A stretch of 6,911 nt of DNA from an uncultured Actinotalea sp. Lineage in GTDB: Bacteria; Actinomycetota; Actinomycetes; Actinomycetales; Cellulomonadaceae. The translations under genes and the position numbers were made by a program. The first letter of the stretch is position 1; every line of letters starts with the position of its first letter. Shown here piece after piece: positions 1-6,002 of the stretch. Where the stretch lies: contig NZ_CAMPHH010000182.1 in the NCBI RefSeq assembly GCF_946885855.1, positions 1 to 6,911 of the forward strand, read 5' to 3'. A model generated the notes under the pieces. It saw only the letters and a program-made list of their open reading frames with translations, did not search any database and was not told where the DNA came from.

Positions 1-114
1 GACCGCCCGCCCGTAGAGCGCGGACGCCGACGGCGGCGCGGACAGCTCGACGACGCGGCCGCCCCGCCCGGCCCCCTCGGTGCCCTCCCCGGCGCGCGAG
101 GTGTCCCCGCTCAC
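1..114 (-). CDS. Probable MaoC-type (R)-specific enoyl-CoA hydratase, N-terminal 38 codons only
   Basis: Seen: a GTG start at 114 lies inside the stop of the reductase gene (GTGA overlap, 111-114), and the frame stays open to the window edge. The 38 visible residues start with a Gly/Glu-rich segment (MSGDTSRAGEGTEG) and then read VVELSAPPSASALYGRAV. No domain or catalytic residue is visible. Known: in actinobacteria a MaoC-fold hydratase (HtdX type) commonly sits beside FabG4-type reductases, and the short 'PPS..LY.RA' segment resembles the N-terminus I recall for such proteins. Inferred role: reversible hydration of trans-2-enoyl-CoA to (R)-3-hydroxyacyl-CoA, supplying the neighbouring reductase. 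The Shine-Dalgarno is weak (GTGGG, a few bases before GTG), so translation probably depends on coupling to the upstream reductase. I am fairly sure that a gene starts here. Its identity is moderate and depends on sequence beyond the edge. Confidence 0.55.
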   Translation of the reverse strand, partial: MSGDTSRAGEGTEGAGRGGRVVELSAPPSASALYGRAV

Positions 115-1460
115 CGGCCCACCATGTTCTGCCCGCACACGCGCAGCGTCTCCCCGGAGATCCCGGCGGCCTGCGGCGACGCGAGGAACGCGATCGTCTC
201 CGCCACGTCGACCGGCTGGCCGCCCTGCTGCAGCGAGTTGAGCCGTCTGGCGACCTCGCGCGTCGCGAAGGGGATGCGCGCGGTCATGTCCGTCTCGATG
301 AAGCCGGGCGCGACGGCGTTGATCGTGCCGCCCACCCCGGCCAGCGCCGGCGCGGCGGCCGCCACGAAGCCGACGACGCCCGCCTTGGACGCCGCGTAGT
401 TCGTCTGGCCGCGGTTGCCCGCGATGCCGCTGGTCGAGGCCAGGCACACCACGCGCGACCCCTCGCCGAGCGCGCCCGCGTCGAGCAGCTCCTGCGTGAT
501 CCGCAGCGGCGCGACGACGTTGACCCCGAGGACCGGGTCCCACTTCTCGGCCGTCATGTTCGCGAGCAGCTTGTCCCGCGTGATCCCGGCGTTGTGCACG
601 ACGACGTCGAGCCGGCCGTGCCGGGACCGCACGTGCTGCAGGAGGCGCGCCGCGGCGTCGTCGGCGGTGATGTCCAGCTGGAGCGCGCTGCCCCGGACCT
701 CGTTCGCGACCTTCGCCAGCGCGTCGCCCGCCGCCGGGACGTCGACGGCGACGACCGTCGCCCCGTCGCGCGCCAGCACCCGGGCGATCGCCGCGCCGAT
801 GCCGCGCGCGGCCCCCGTCACGACGGCGACCCGGCCCTCCAGCGGCCGCTCCCAGTCCTGCGGCAGCGTGCCGGCGTCCGAGGTGACCTGCAGCAGCTGG
901 CCGTCGACGAACGCCGACCGCCCCGAGAGCAGGAAGTGCAGCGCGCCGGCGACCGAGGGCGCGGTCACCGCGACGCCGTCGGCGACGACGACGCCGTTGC
1001 CGGTCCCCCCGCCGCGCAGCTCCTTGGCGAGCGAGCGCAGGACGCCGTCGACGCCCTGGCGGGTGGCCGCGGCAGCGGGCGAGGCGGCGGACGACGCCGG
1101 GCGCGAGACCGTGACGACCCGGCCGCCGGGCGCGAGCCGCTTGAGCACGGGCCCGAGGGCGAGCATCGGTGCGCTGAGCGCTTCCGGCGTCGCGGCCTCG
1201 GTCAGCACGACGACGACGGCGCCGAACCGCTCGTCCCCGGCCGCGTGGCGGCGGACGTCGAGGTCCCACTCCAGCAGCCGGGCCGCGAGCGCGTCGGCGT
1301 CCGGGTCCGAGGCGGCGTCGTGCAGGACGAGCACCGGGCCGGGCACGAGCGGGGCGCCCGCCCGGTGCCGGCGCAGGACGGCCGGCCGCGGCAGGCCGAG
1401 CTGCTTCGCGAGCTTCTTCGTGAACCCGGAGTTGACCAGGTTCAGGTAGGTGTCGGTCAC
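111..1460 (-). CDS. fabG4: High-molecular-weight 3-oxoacyl-(ACP/CoA) reductase, FabG4-like
   Basis: A 449-residue two-domain short-chain reductase that interconverts 3-oxoacyl and 3-hydroxyacyl thioesters, cytosolic. Residues 1 to about 200 form the extra N-terminal flavodoxin-like domain typical of FabG4 (Rv0242c type), opening with MTDTYLNLVNSG. Residues about 205-449 are a complete FabG-type Rossmann domain: TGAARGIG at 215-222, Asp240 at the end of the second strand (favouring NADH), HNAG at 289-292, Asn314, Ser342, Tyr355 and Lys359 as the catalytic set, and PGFIETDM at 385-392. Length agrees with FabG4 (about 450 residues against about 245 for ordinary FabG). The frame is open far upstream, but the GTG at 1460 is chosen because it overlaps the thiolase stop (GTGA, 1457-1460), has GGAGG at 1465-1469, and starts the conserved N-terminus. 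It is the second gene of the minus-strand operon, and the next gene overlaps its stop. No key residue is missing. The direction in vivo (degradation or synthesis) is inferred from the neighbours as oxidation. Confidence 0.93.
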   Translation of the reverse strand: MTDTYLNLVNSGFTKKLAKQLGLPRPAVLRRHRAGAPLVPGPVLVLHDAASDPDADALAARLLEWDLDVRRHAAGDERFGAVVVVLTEAATPEALSAPMLALGPVLKRLAPGGRVVTVSRPASSAASPAAAATRQGVDGVLRSLAKELRGGGTGNGVVVADGVAVTAPSVAGALHFLLSGRSAFVDGQLLQVTSDAGTLPQDWERPLEGRVAVVTGAARGIGAAIARVLARDGATVVAVDVPAAGDALAKVANEVRGSALQLDITADDAAARLLQHVRSRHGRLDVVVHNAGITRDKLLANMTAEKWDPVLGVNVVAPLRITQELLDAGALGEGSRVVCLASTSGIAGNRGQTNYAASKAGVVGFVAAAAPALAGVGGTINAVAPGFIETDMTARIPFATREVARRLNSLQQGGQPVDVAETIAFLASPQAAGISGETLRVCGQNMVGR

Positions 1461-2827
1461 GCTGCCTCCATGATCATGGTGATGGCCTGGCCGCCCGCGG
1501 CGCACACGGAGATGAGGGCCCGGGGCGAGCCGCCCTCGGCGGCCTTGCGCTCGGCGAGCAGCTTCGCGGTGGTGGCGACGATGCGCCCGCCGGTCGCCGC
1601 GAACGGGTGGCCCGCGGCGAGCGAGGAGCCCGCGACGTTGAGCCGGTCGCGGTCCACGGTGCCGAGGGCGCCGGGCAGGCCGAGGCGCTCGCGGCAGAAC
1701 TCCTCGTCCGCCCACGCCGCGAGGTTGACCAGGACGGTCGAGGCGAAGGCCTCGTGGATCTCGTACAGGTCGAAGTCGCCCAGGCCGAGGCCGTTGCGCT
1801 CCAGCAGCCGCGCGACGGCGTAGGTGCCCGCGGTGAGCAGCCCGTCCGCGCCGTGCACGAAGTCCACGGCGCCGGCCTCGGCGTCGACGACCGTCGCGAG
1901 CGGGGTGAACCCGTGCTCGGCGGCCCAGTCGTCGCTGGCCAGGAGCACGGCGGAGGCACCGTCCGACAGCGGGGTCGAGTTGCCGGCCGTCATCGTGGCC
2001 GGGGTGTCGAGGCTCTTGCCGAAGACCGGCTTGAGGGCGCCGAGCTTCTCCACCGAGGTGTCCGCGCGGAGGTTCGCGTCCCGCGTCAGGCGCCGGTAGG
2101 GGGTCAGCAGGTCGTCGAAGAATCCCCGCTCGTAGGCGGCGGCGAGGCGGTGGTGGCTCGCGGCGGCGAGCTCGTCCTGCGCCTCGCGGGTGACGCCCCA
2201 CGCCGCCGTCGTCAGCGCCTGGTGCTCACCCATCGACAGCCCGGTCCGCGGCTCGCCCGTGGTGGGCGCCGACGGCGCGAGGTGGCCCGGGCGCAGCCGG
2301 GCCACGGCCCGGAGCTTCTGCTGCGGGGTCTTCGCGCGGGACAGGTCCAGCAGGATCCGGCGCAGCGGCTCGCTCACGGCGATCGGCGCGTCGGACGCGG
2401 AGTCGACGCCGCCCGCGATCGCGGACTCGAGCTGGCCGAGGCGGATCTTGTTCGCCAGGCCGACGACGGTCTCCATGCCGGTCGCGCACGCCATCTGCAC
2501 GTCGTAGGCGGGCGTCGTGGGGGACAGCGCCGAGCCGAGCACCGCCTCGCGGGTGAGGTTGAAGTCGCGGGAGTGCTTGAGCACGGCCCCCGCGGCGACC
2601 GAGCCGACGCGCTCGCCGGCGAGGCCGAACCGCGCCACGAGTCCCTCGAGCGCGGCCGTCAGCATGTCCTGGTTGGAGCTGTGCGCGTAGGGGCCGCCCG
2701 CGCGGGCGAAGGGGATGCGGTTCCCGCCGACGACGACGGCGCGGCGCGGCCCGCCCGCCGTCGCGCCCTCGGTCCCGCGGCCGCTGCCTGCCGTCGTCCC
2801 GGGCCTGCCTGTCTCGCGTGCCGCCAT
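1457..2827 (-). CDS. fadA2: Acetyl-CoA C-acyltransferase (thiolase), FadA2/FadI-like
   Basis: A 456-residue thiolase that cleaves 3-ketoacyl-CoA with CoA to acetyl-CoA and a shortened acyl-CoA (or condenses in reverse). Visible motifs: the nucleophilic Cys114 in QMACATGME; NSTPLSDGAS at 283-292; His358 in YEIHEAFAST; His407 in GHPFAATGG; and the acid/base Cys442 in VCAAGGQA. All thiolase active-site elements are present in order. The start at 2827 is supported by GAGGGAG at 2834-2840 with a 6-nt gap. The frame also runs open to a GTG at 2983, but that extension is low-complexity and lacks a good ribosome site. Residues 1-27 are a Gly/Thr/Arg-rich leader before the fold starts at RRAVVVGGNRIPFAR. 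It is the first gene of the minus-strand operon and overlaps the reductase by 4 bp. Length is slightly over the usual 390-430, as in the FadI/FadA2 subgroup with its longer middle section. It is probably controlled from the divergent promoter region shared with the TetR gene. Confidence 0.93.
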   Translation of the reverse strand: MAARETGRPGTTAGSGRGTEGATAGGPRRAVVVGGNRIPFARAGGPYAHSSNQDMLTAALEGLVARFGLAGERVGSVAAGAVLKHSRDFNLTREAVLGSALSPTTPAYDVQMACATGMETVVGLANKIRLGQLESAIAGGVDSASDAPIAVSEPLRRILLDLSRAKTPQQKLRAVARLRPGHLAPSAPTTGEPRTGLSMGEHQALTTAAWGVTREAQDELAAASHHRLAAAYERGFFDDLLTPYRRLTRDANLRADTSVEKLGALKPVFGKSLDTPATMTAGNSTPLSDGASAVLLASDDWAAEHGFTPLATVVDAEAGAVDFVHGADGLLTAGTYAVARLLERNGLGLGDFDLYEIHEAFASTVLVNLAAWADEEFCRERLGLPGALGTVDRDRLNVAGSSLAAGHPFAATGGRIVATTAKLLAERKAAEGGSPRALISVCAAGGQAITMIMEAA

Positions 2828-2833
2828 GGCGGA

Positions 2834-2840
2834 CTCCCTC
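2834..2840 (-). promoter_or_regulatory. Ribosome binding site deciding the thiolase start
   Basis: On the minus strand GAGGGAG lies 6 nt before the ATG at 2827. It favours this ATG over the in-frame upstream GTG at 2983, which has no comparable purine-rich site before it. Confidence 0.6.
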
Positions 2841-2949
2841 TCGTCATCGGTCGCGTGTGCCGTGCTCGTCGTCGGCCGTGTGGTGCCGTGCTGTCCTGCG
2901 GACGGGTGTGGCGAGGCGGTGCTCGCCGCTGAGCCCGTGCTGAGGTCTC

Positions 2950-2970
2950 CCGGGGCCGTCACGACCCCGG
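2950..2970. promoter_or_regulatory. Candidate operator: 21-bp near-perfect palindrome
   Basis: Arms CCGGGG (2950-2955) and CCCCGG (2965-2970) are exact complements. After one mismatched pair (2956/2964) the inner CGT (2957-2959) and ACG (2961-2963) also pair around a central C at 2960. Nine of ten positions are symmetric. Length and symmetry suit a TetR-family dimer site, and it lies beside the regulator gene. It could instead be a GC-rich hairpin in the thiolase leader. Binding by the neighbouring regulator is inferred. Confidence 0.4.
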
Positions 2971-2972
2971 AT

Positions 2973-2989
2973 CTGTCTGACACCGACAG
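2973..2989. promoter_or_regulatory. Second dyad, overlapping putative promoter hexamers
   Basis: CTGTC (2973-2977) and GACAG (2985-2989) form a 5-bp inverted repeat with a 7-bp spacer. It overlaps the CTGACA -35-like hexamer of the plus strand and the TACTGT -10-like hexamer of the minus strand, a position where a bound repressor would block both directions. The arms are short, so chance is a real alternative. Confidence 0.3.
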
Positions 2990-2996
2990 TACCTGA

Positions 2997-3002
2997 TACC
3001 GT
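2997..3002 (+). promoter_or_regulatory. Possible -10 element for a leaderless TetR transcript
   Basis: TACCGT fits the actinobacterial TAnnnT -10 pattern. Its last base is 7 nt before the GTG at 3010, so transcription would start at or next to the start codon. No Shine-Dalgarno-like purine run precedes that GTG (the bases before it are GTCCGTCTC), which agrees with a leaderless mRNA. The -35 is weak or poorly spaced. Confidence 0.3.
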
Positions 3003-3009
3003 CCGTCTC

Positions 3010-3915
3010 GTGAGTCGGGTCACAACGGCGACGCTGCCGCAGGGGGATGACGCACCGGCGCGGGCCGCCGGTGGGGGCGCCCCTGCGCTCGGGCGCGAGC
3101 CCGGCCCGGTCCCCGGACGGGACGCCGAGGGCGTCGACGGCCGCTCCCGCCGCTGGGACCTCCACCGCGCCGCGCGCCGCGCCGAGCTCGCCCGCGTCGC
3201 CCGCAAGGCCGTCCACCTGCGCGGCCCGGACGTCTCCATGGACGAGATCGCGGCCGAGGCCGGCACGTCGAAGTCGATCGTCTACCGGTACTTCGTCGAC
3301 AAGAGCGGGCTCCAGGCCGCCGTCGGCGAGGTGGTGCTGGAGGACATGCACGCCCGCCTCGACGAGGCCGTGAGCAGCGCGGTCACCCCGCGCGACGGCC
3401 TGCGCGCCATGATCGCGGCCTACCTGGAGATGATCGACGGCTCGCCCAGCGTCTACTGGTTCGTCACCCGACCGGTCGCGGAGGGGTCGTCCGTCACCCT
3501 GAACCGCTTCCTGGACGACATCGCGACGATCATCGCGCGCCCGTTCGTCGCCCTCCTCGGCGGCCGCGGCGGCGGCTCCGTGCTCGAGGGGCAGCCCGCC
3601 GACGTCTGGGCCGCGGGCGCCGTCGGCTTCGTCAAGGGGGCCGGCGACTGGTGGCTCGCCCACCGCGACGAGCCCGGCGCACCGACCGCCGACGAGCTCG
3701 CGGAGCGCGTCACCGCCTGGCTGTTCGCCGGGCCGGTCGGCAGCCTCGCCCGGGGCCGGGACGGCGACGCGCCCGCGCCGCACCAGCCCGACCGGCTGAG
3801 CACCTCGGACCCCGCCACCCACACCACGACCCCCGACGCCGGCGGCCACCCCGCCGGCGCCGCCGCCCGATCCGTACCCGGACCTGACCGACTCGACGAC
3901 GAGGAGCCGTCATGA
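3010..3915 (+). CDS. TetR/AcrR-family transcriptional regulator with long N- and C-terminal tails
   Basis: A 301-residue protein with one TetR-type DNA-binding domain: helices from about residue 55, then the helix-turn-helix segment from DVSMDEIAAEAG (74-85) through TSKSIVYRYFVDKSG (86-100). This matches the family's 'I...AGvs.gtlY.YF.sK..L' pattern. Residues about 105-245 are a helical ligand-binding region containing a Trp-rich stretch (GDWW, 212-215). Typical TetR proteins have about 190-220 residues. The excess is an Ala/Gly/Pro-rich N-terminal tail (1 to about 48) and a Pro/Thr/Asp-rich C-terminal tail (about 248-301), both probably disordered. GTG at 3010 is the only ATG or GTG start I find in frame before the DNA-binding domain. 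The stop overlaps the oxidase start (ATGA), so the two are translationally coupled. Likely role, inferred: acyl-CoA-responsive repressor of both divergent arms and of itself. The ligand cannot be read from sequence. Confidence 0.88.
   Translation: MSRVTTATLPQGDDAPARAAGGGAPALGREPGPVPGRDAEGVDGRSRRWDLHRAARRAELARVARKAVHLRGPDVSMDEIAAEAGTSKSIVYRYFVDKSGLQAAVGEVVLEDMHARLDEAVSSAVTPRDGLRAMIAAYLEMIDGSPSVYWFVTRPVAEGSSVTLNRFLDDIATIIARPFVALLGGRGGGSVLEGQPADVWAAGAVGFVKGAGDWWLAHRDEPGAPTADELAERVTAWLFAGPVGSLARGRDGDAPAPHQPDRLSTSDPATHTTTPDAGGHPAGAAARSVPGPDRLDDEEPS
3837..3859 (+). other. GC-rich hairpin in the TetR 3' end
   Basis: CGCCGGCGG (3837-3845) pairs perfectly with CCGCCGGCG (3851-3859) around the 5-nt loop CCACC. 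It lies in the tail-coding part of the regulator gene, about 50 nt before the oxidase start. No U-run follows, so it is not a classical terminator. A role in mRNA stability or in damping oxidase expression is possible but unproven in DNA of this GC content. Confidence 0.3.
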
Positions 3916-5993
3916 CGATCCTGAGCGAGAAGCGCCCCACGACCCCCGACGCCGAGCCCGACGCGACGATCGACGTCGCGCACCTCGAGGAGGTCCTGCT
4001 CGGTCGCTGGGCCGAGATCCGGCGCGAGGCCCGGGCGTTCCTGCGCGACCCCCGGCTCCACCGCGACGAGAGCCTGCCCATGCCGCAGCACCGCGACCGC
4101 GTGCTCGAGCAGCTGCGCATCCTCGCGCGGGAGGGCGACGTGCTCCGGGCCTTCCCGAGCCGCCTCGGCGGTGCGGACGACCACGGCGGCAGCCTCGCCC
4201 GGTTCGAGGAGGTCATCACCGCGGACCCGTCGCTGCAGATCAAGGCGGGCGTCCAGTGGGGGCTGTTCGCCTCGGCGATCCTGCACCTGGGCACCGAGGA
4301 CCACCACGACCGGCTGCTGCCCGGCGCCATGTCCGTCGACGTCCCGGGCGCCTTCGCGATGACCGAGACGGGCCACGGCTCCGACGTCTCCAGCATCGCC
4401 ACGACGGCGACGTACGACCCGGAGACCGAGGAGTTCGTCATCCACACGCCGTTCCGCGCGGCGTGGAAGGACTACCTCGGCAACGCCGCGCTGCACGGCA
4501 CGGCCGCCGTCGTCTTCGCCCAGCTCGTCACCGCCCGCACGGGCGAGCAGCCGGTCGACCACGGCGTGCACGCGTTCTACGTGCCGATCCGCAACCCGGA
4601 GACGGGGGAGTTCCTGCCGGGCGTCGGCGGGGAGGACGACGGGCTCAAGGGCGGCCTCAACGGCATCGACAACGGCCGGCTGCACTTCGACCAGGTCCGT
4701 GTGCCGCGCCGGGACCTGCTCAACCGCTACGGCGACGTCGCGGCCGACGGCACCTACTCCTCGCCCATCGCGAGCCCGGGCCGCCGCTTCTTCACCATGC
4801 TGGGGACCCTCGTGCAGGGCCGCGTCTCGCTGGACGGTGCCGCCGTCAACGCCGCGAAGATCGGCCTCACCGTCGCGGTCACCTACGGCAACCAGCGCCG
4901 CCAGTTCGCCGGGCCCGGCCACGACGAGGTCGTCCTGCTCGACTACGCCGAGCACCAGCGTCGCCTCCTGCCGCGCCTGGCCCAGACGTACGCCGCGGCG
5001 TTCGCGCACGAGCGGCTCCTGCAGGCGTTCGACGGCGTGTTCTCCGGCGCGGCGGACACGGACGAGGACCGGGAGAACCTCGAGACGATCGCCGCGGCGC
5101 TCAAGCCGTCCTCGACCTGGCTCGCCCTCGACGTCCTCCAGGCGAGCCGTGAGGCCTGCGGTGGGCAGGGCTTCATGGCGGAGAACCGGATGACCGGGCT
5201 GCGCGCGGACATGGACGTCTACGTGACGTTCGAGGGCGACAACACGGTCCTCCTCCAGCTCGTCGCGAAGCGGCTGCTCGCTGACTTCGCCGCGCACTTC
5301 AAGGGCGCCGACGCCGGGGCCATGGCGCGCTACATGGCGGGCCGCGCCGCCGACGCCGCGCTGCACCGCACGCCGCTCGCGCGCGTCGTCCAGACCCTGG
5401 CCGACGGCGGCGACGTCCGCCGCTCCGTCGGGCACCTGCGGGACGCCGAGACCCAGCGCGAGCTGCTCACCGACCGCGTCGAGACCATGGTCGAGGAGCT
5501 GGCGCAGAACCTGCGGCCCGCCCAGAAGGCCCCCCGCGACGTGGCTGCTGAGATCGTCAACGAGAACCAGCACGCGATGATCGAGGCCGCCCGCGCCCAG
5601 GCCGACCTCCTGCTGTGGGAGGGCTTCACCGCCGGTCTGGCGAAGGTGCAGGACGAGGGGACCAAGCAGGTGCTCACGTGGCTGCGGGACCTCTTCGGCC
5701 TGACGGTCATCGAGCGCAACCTCGCCTGGTACCTCATCCACGGGCGCCTGTCCTCGGGCCGGGCCCGGTCCGTGACGTCCTACGTGGAGCGGCTCCTGCG
5801 CCGGCTGCGGCCGCACGCCCAGGACCTCGTCGACGCCTTCGGTCTCGCGCCGGAGCACGTGCGGGCCCAGATCGCGACGGGCGTCGAGGCGCAGCGTCAG
5901 GAGGAGGCGCGGGAGTACTACCGGCGGCTGCGTGCCAGCGGCGACATGCCGGTGCCGGAGAAGTCGCTGACGAAGGACCGCCGCAAGGGCTGA
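3912..5993 (+). CDS. Acyl-CoA oxidase-type flavoenzyme (acyl-CoA dehydrogenase superfamily)
   Basis: A 693-residue FAD enzyme for the first beta-oxidation step, acyl-CoA to trans-2-enoyl-CoA. Domain order: N-terminal helical part (about 1-145); middle beta part with AMTETGHGSDV (149-159), WKDYLGNAALHGTAAVVFAQL (185-205, described by its WKDYLGN start) and GLNGIDNGRLHFDQVRVPR (248-266); helical domain with RRQF (329-332), LLDYAEHQRRLLP (342-354) and CGGQGF (416-421); proposed catalytic base Glu441 in TFEGDNTVLLQ; and an acyl-CoA oxidase C-terminal domain (about 490-660) with LFGLTVIERNLAWYL and LRPHAQDLVDAFG. Length and these signatures match acyl-CoA oxidases (about 650-700) rather than FadE dehydrogenases (about 380-610), so O2 is the likely electron acceptor, giving H2O2. 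GAGGAG (3901-3906) sits 5 nt before ATG 3912, which overlaps the regulator stop. Electron transfer to ETF instead of O2 cannot be excluded from sequence. No peroxisomal targeting signal is expected or seen. Confidence 0.9.
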   Translation: MTILSEKRPTTPDAEPDATIDVAHLEEVLLGRWAEIRREARAFLRDPRLHRDESLPMPQHRDRVLEQLRILAREGDVLRAFPSRLGGADDHGGSLARFEEVITADPSLQIKAGVQWGLFASAILHLGTEDHHDRLLPGAMSVDVPGAFAMTETGHGSDVSSIATTATYDPETEEFVIHTPFRAAWKDYLGNAALHGTAAVVFAQLVTARTGEQPVDHGVHAFYVPIRNPETGEFLPGVGGEDDGLKGGLNGIDNGRLHFDQVRVPRRDLLNRYGDVAADGTYSSPIASPGRRFFTMLGTLVQGRVSLDGAAVNAAKIGLTVAVTYGNQRRQFAGPGHDEVVLLDYAEHQRRLLPRLAQTYAAAFAHERLLQAFDGVFSGAADTDEDRENLETIAAALKPSSTWLALDVLQASREACGGQGFMAENRMTGLRADMDVYVTFEGDNTVLLQLVAKRLLADFAAHFKGADAGAMARYMAGRAADAALHRTPLARVVQTLADGGDVRRSVGHLRDAETQRELLTDRVETMVEELAQNLRPAQKAPRDVAAEIVNENQHAMIEAARAQADLLLWEGFTAGLAKVQDEGTKQVLTWLRDLFGLTVIERNLAWYLIHGRLSSGRARSVTSYVERLLRRLRPHAQDLVDAFGLAPEHVRAQIATGVEAQRQEEAREYYRRLRASGDMPVPEKSLTKDRRKG

Positions 5994-6002
5994 GGCGCGG
6001 GC

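Larger units (their letters stand above)
2828..3009. promoter_or_regulatory. Divergent promoter/operator region between thiolase operon and TetR-oxidase pair
   Basis: This is the only sizeable non-coding stretch (182 bp) in the window, and both operons must be transcribed outwards from it. Dyad and direct-repeat elements cluster at 2950-3006, close to the TetR start, while the leftward part (2828-2945) would form a long thiolase 5' untranslated segment in which I see only the ribosome site. A TACTGT hexamer on the minus strand (2991 to 2986) fits the actinobacterial TAnnnT -10 pattern for the thiolase operon, but no convincing -35 precedes it. On the plus strand CTGACA (2977-2982) resembles a -35, and TACCGT (2997-3002) fits -10, though the 14-nt gap is short. 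The region is firm as a shared intergenic control region. The exact promoters are tentative. Confidence 0.7.

Noticed and set aside
594..1823. Plus-strand reading frame of 409 codons opposite the reductase and thiolase
   Set aside because: Asp/Arg/Gly-rich translation without motifs, running across the junction of two well-supported genes.
1461..2201. A 247-codon upstream extension of the reductase reading frame
   Set aside because: The extension is Arg/Pro/Gly-rich, overlaps the thiolase gene in another frame, and the GTG at 1460 has a ribosome site and begins the conserved FabG4-type N-terminus.
2828..2983. A longer thiolase starting at GTG 2983
   Set aside because: The added 52 residues are low-complexity and lack a ribosome site. 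They would run through the candidate operator, while ATG 2827 has a good site.
2959..3849. Minus-strand reading frame of 296 codons opposite the regulator
   Set aside because: Biased composition with no family resemblance. The opposite strand encodes a clear TetR helix-turn-helix.
3453..5858. Long antisense reading frame (801 codons) opposite the regulator and oxidase
   Set aside because: It is an artefact of GC-rich third positions. The product is Arg/Val/Gln/Leu-biased with no recognisable domain, and the plus strand carries clear enzyme motifs.
3912..5993. Annotating the flavoenzyme as a FadE5 orthologue from gene context alone
   Set aside because: Length, the EGDNTV catalytic segment and the oxidase C-terminal domain point to the acyl-CoA oxidase branch.
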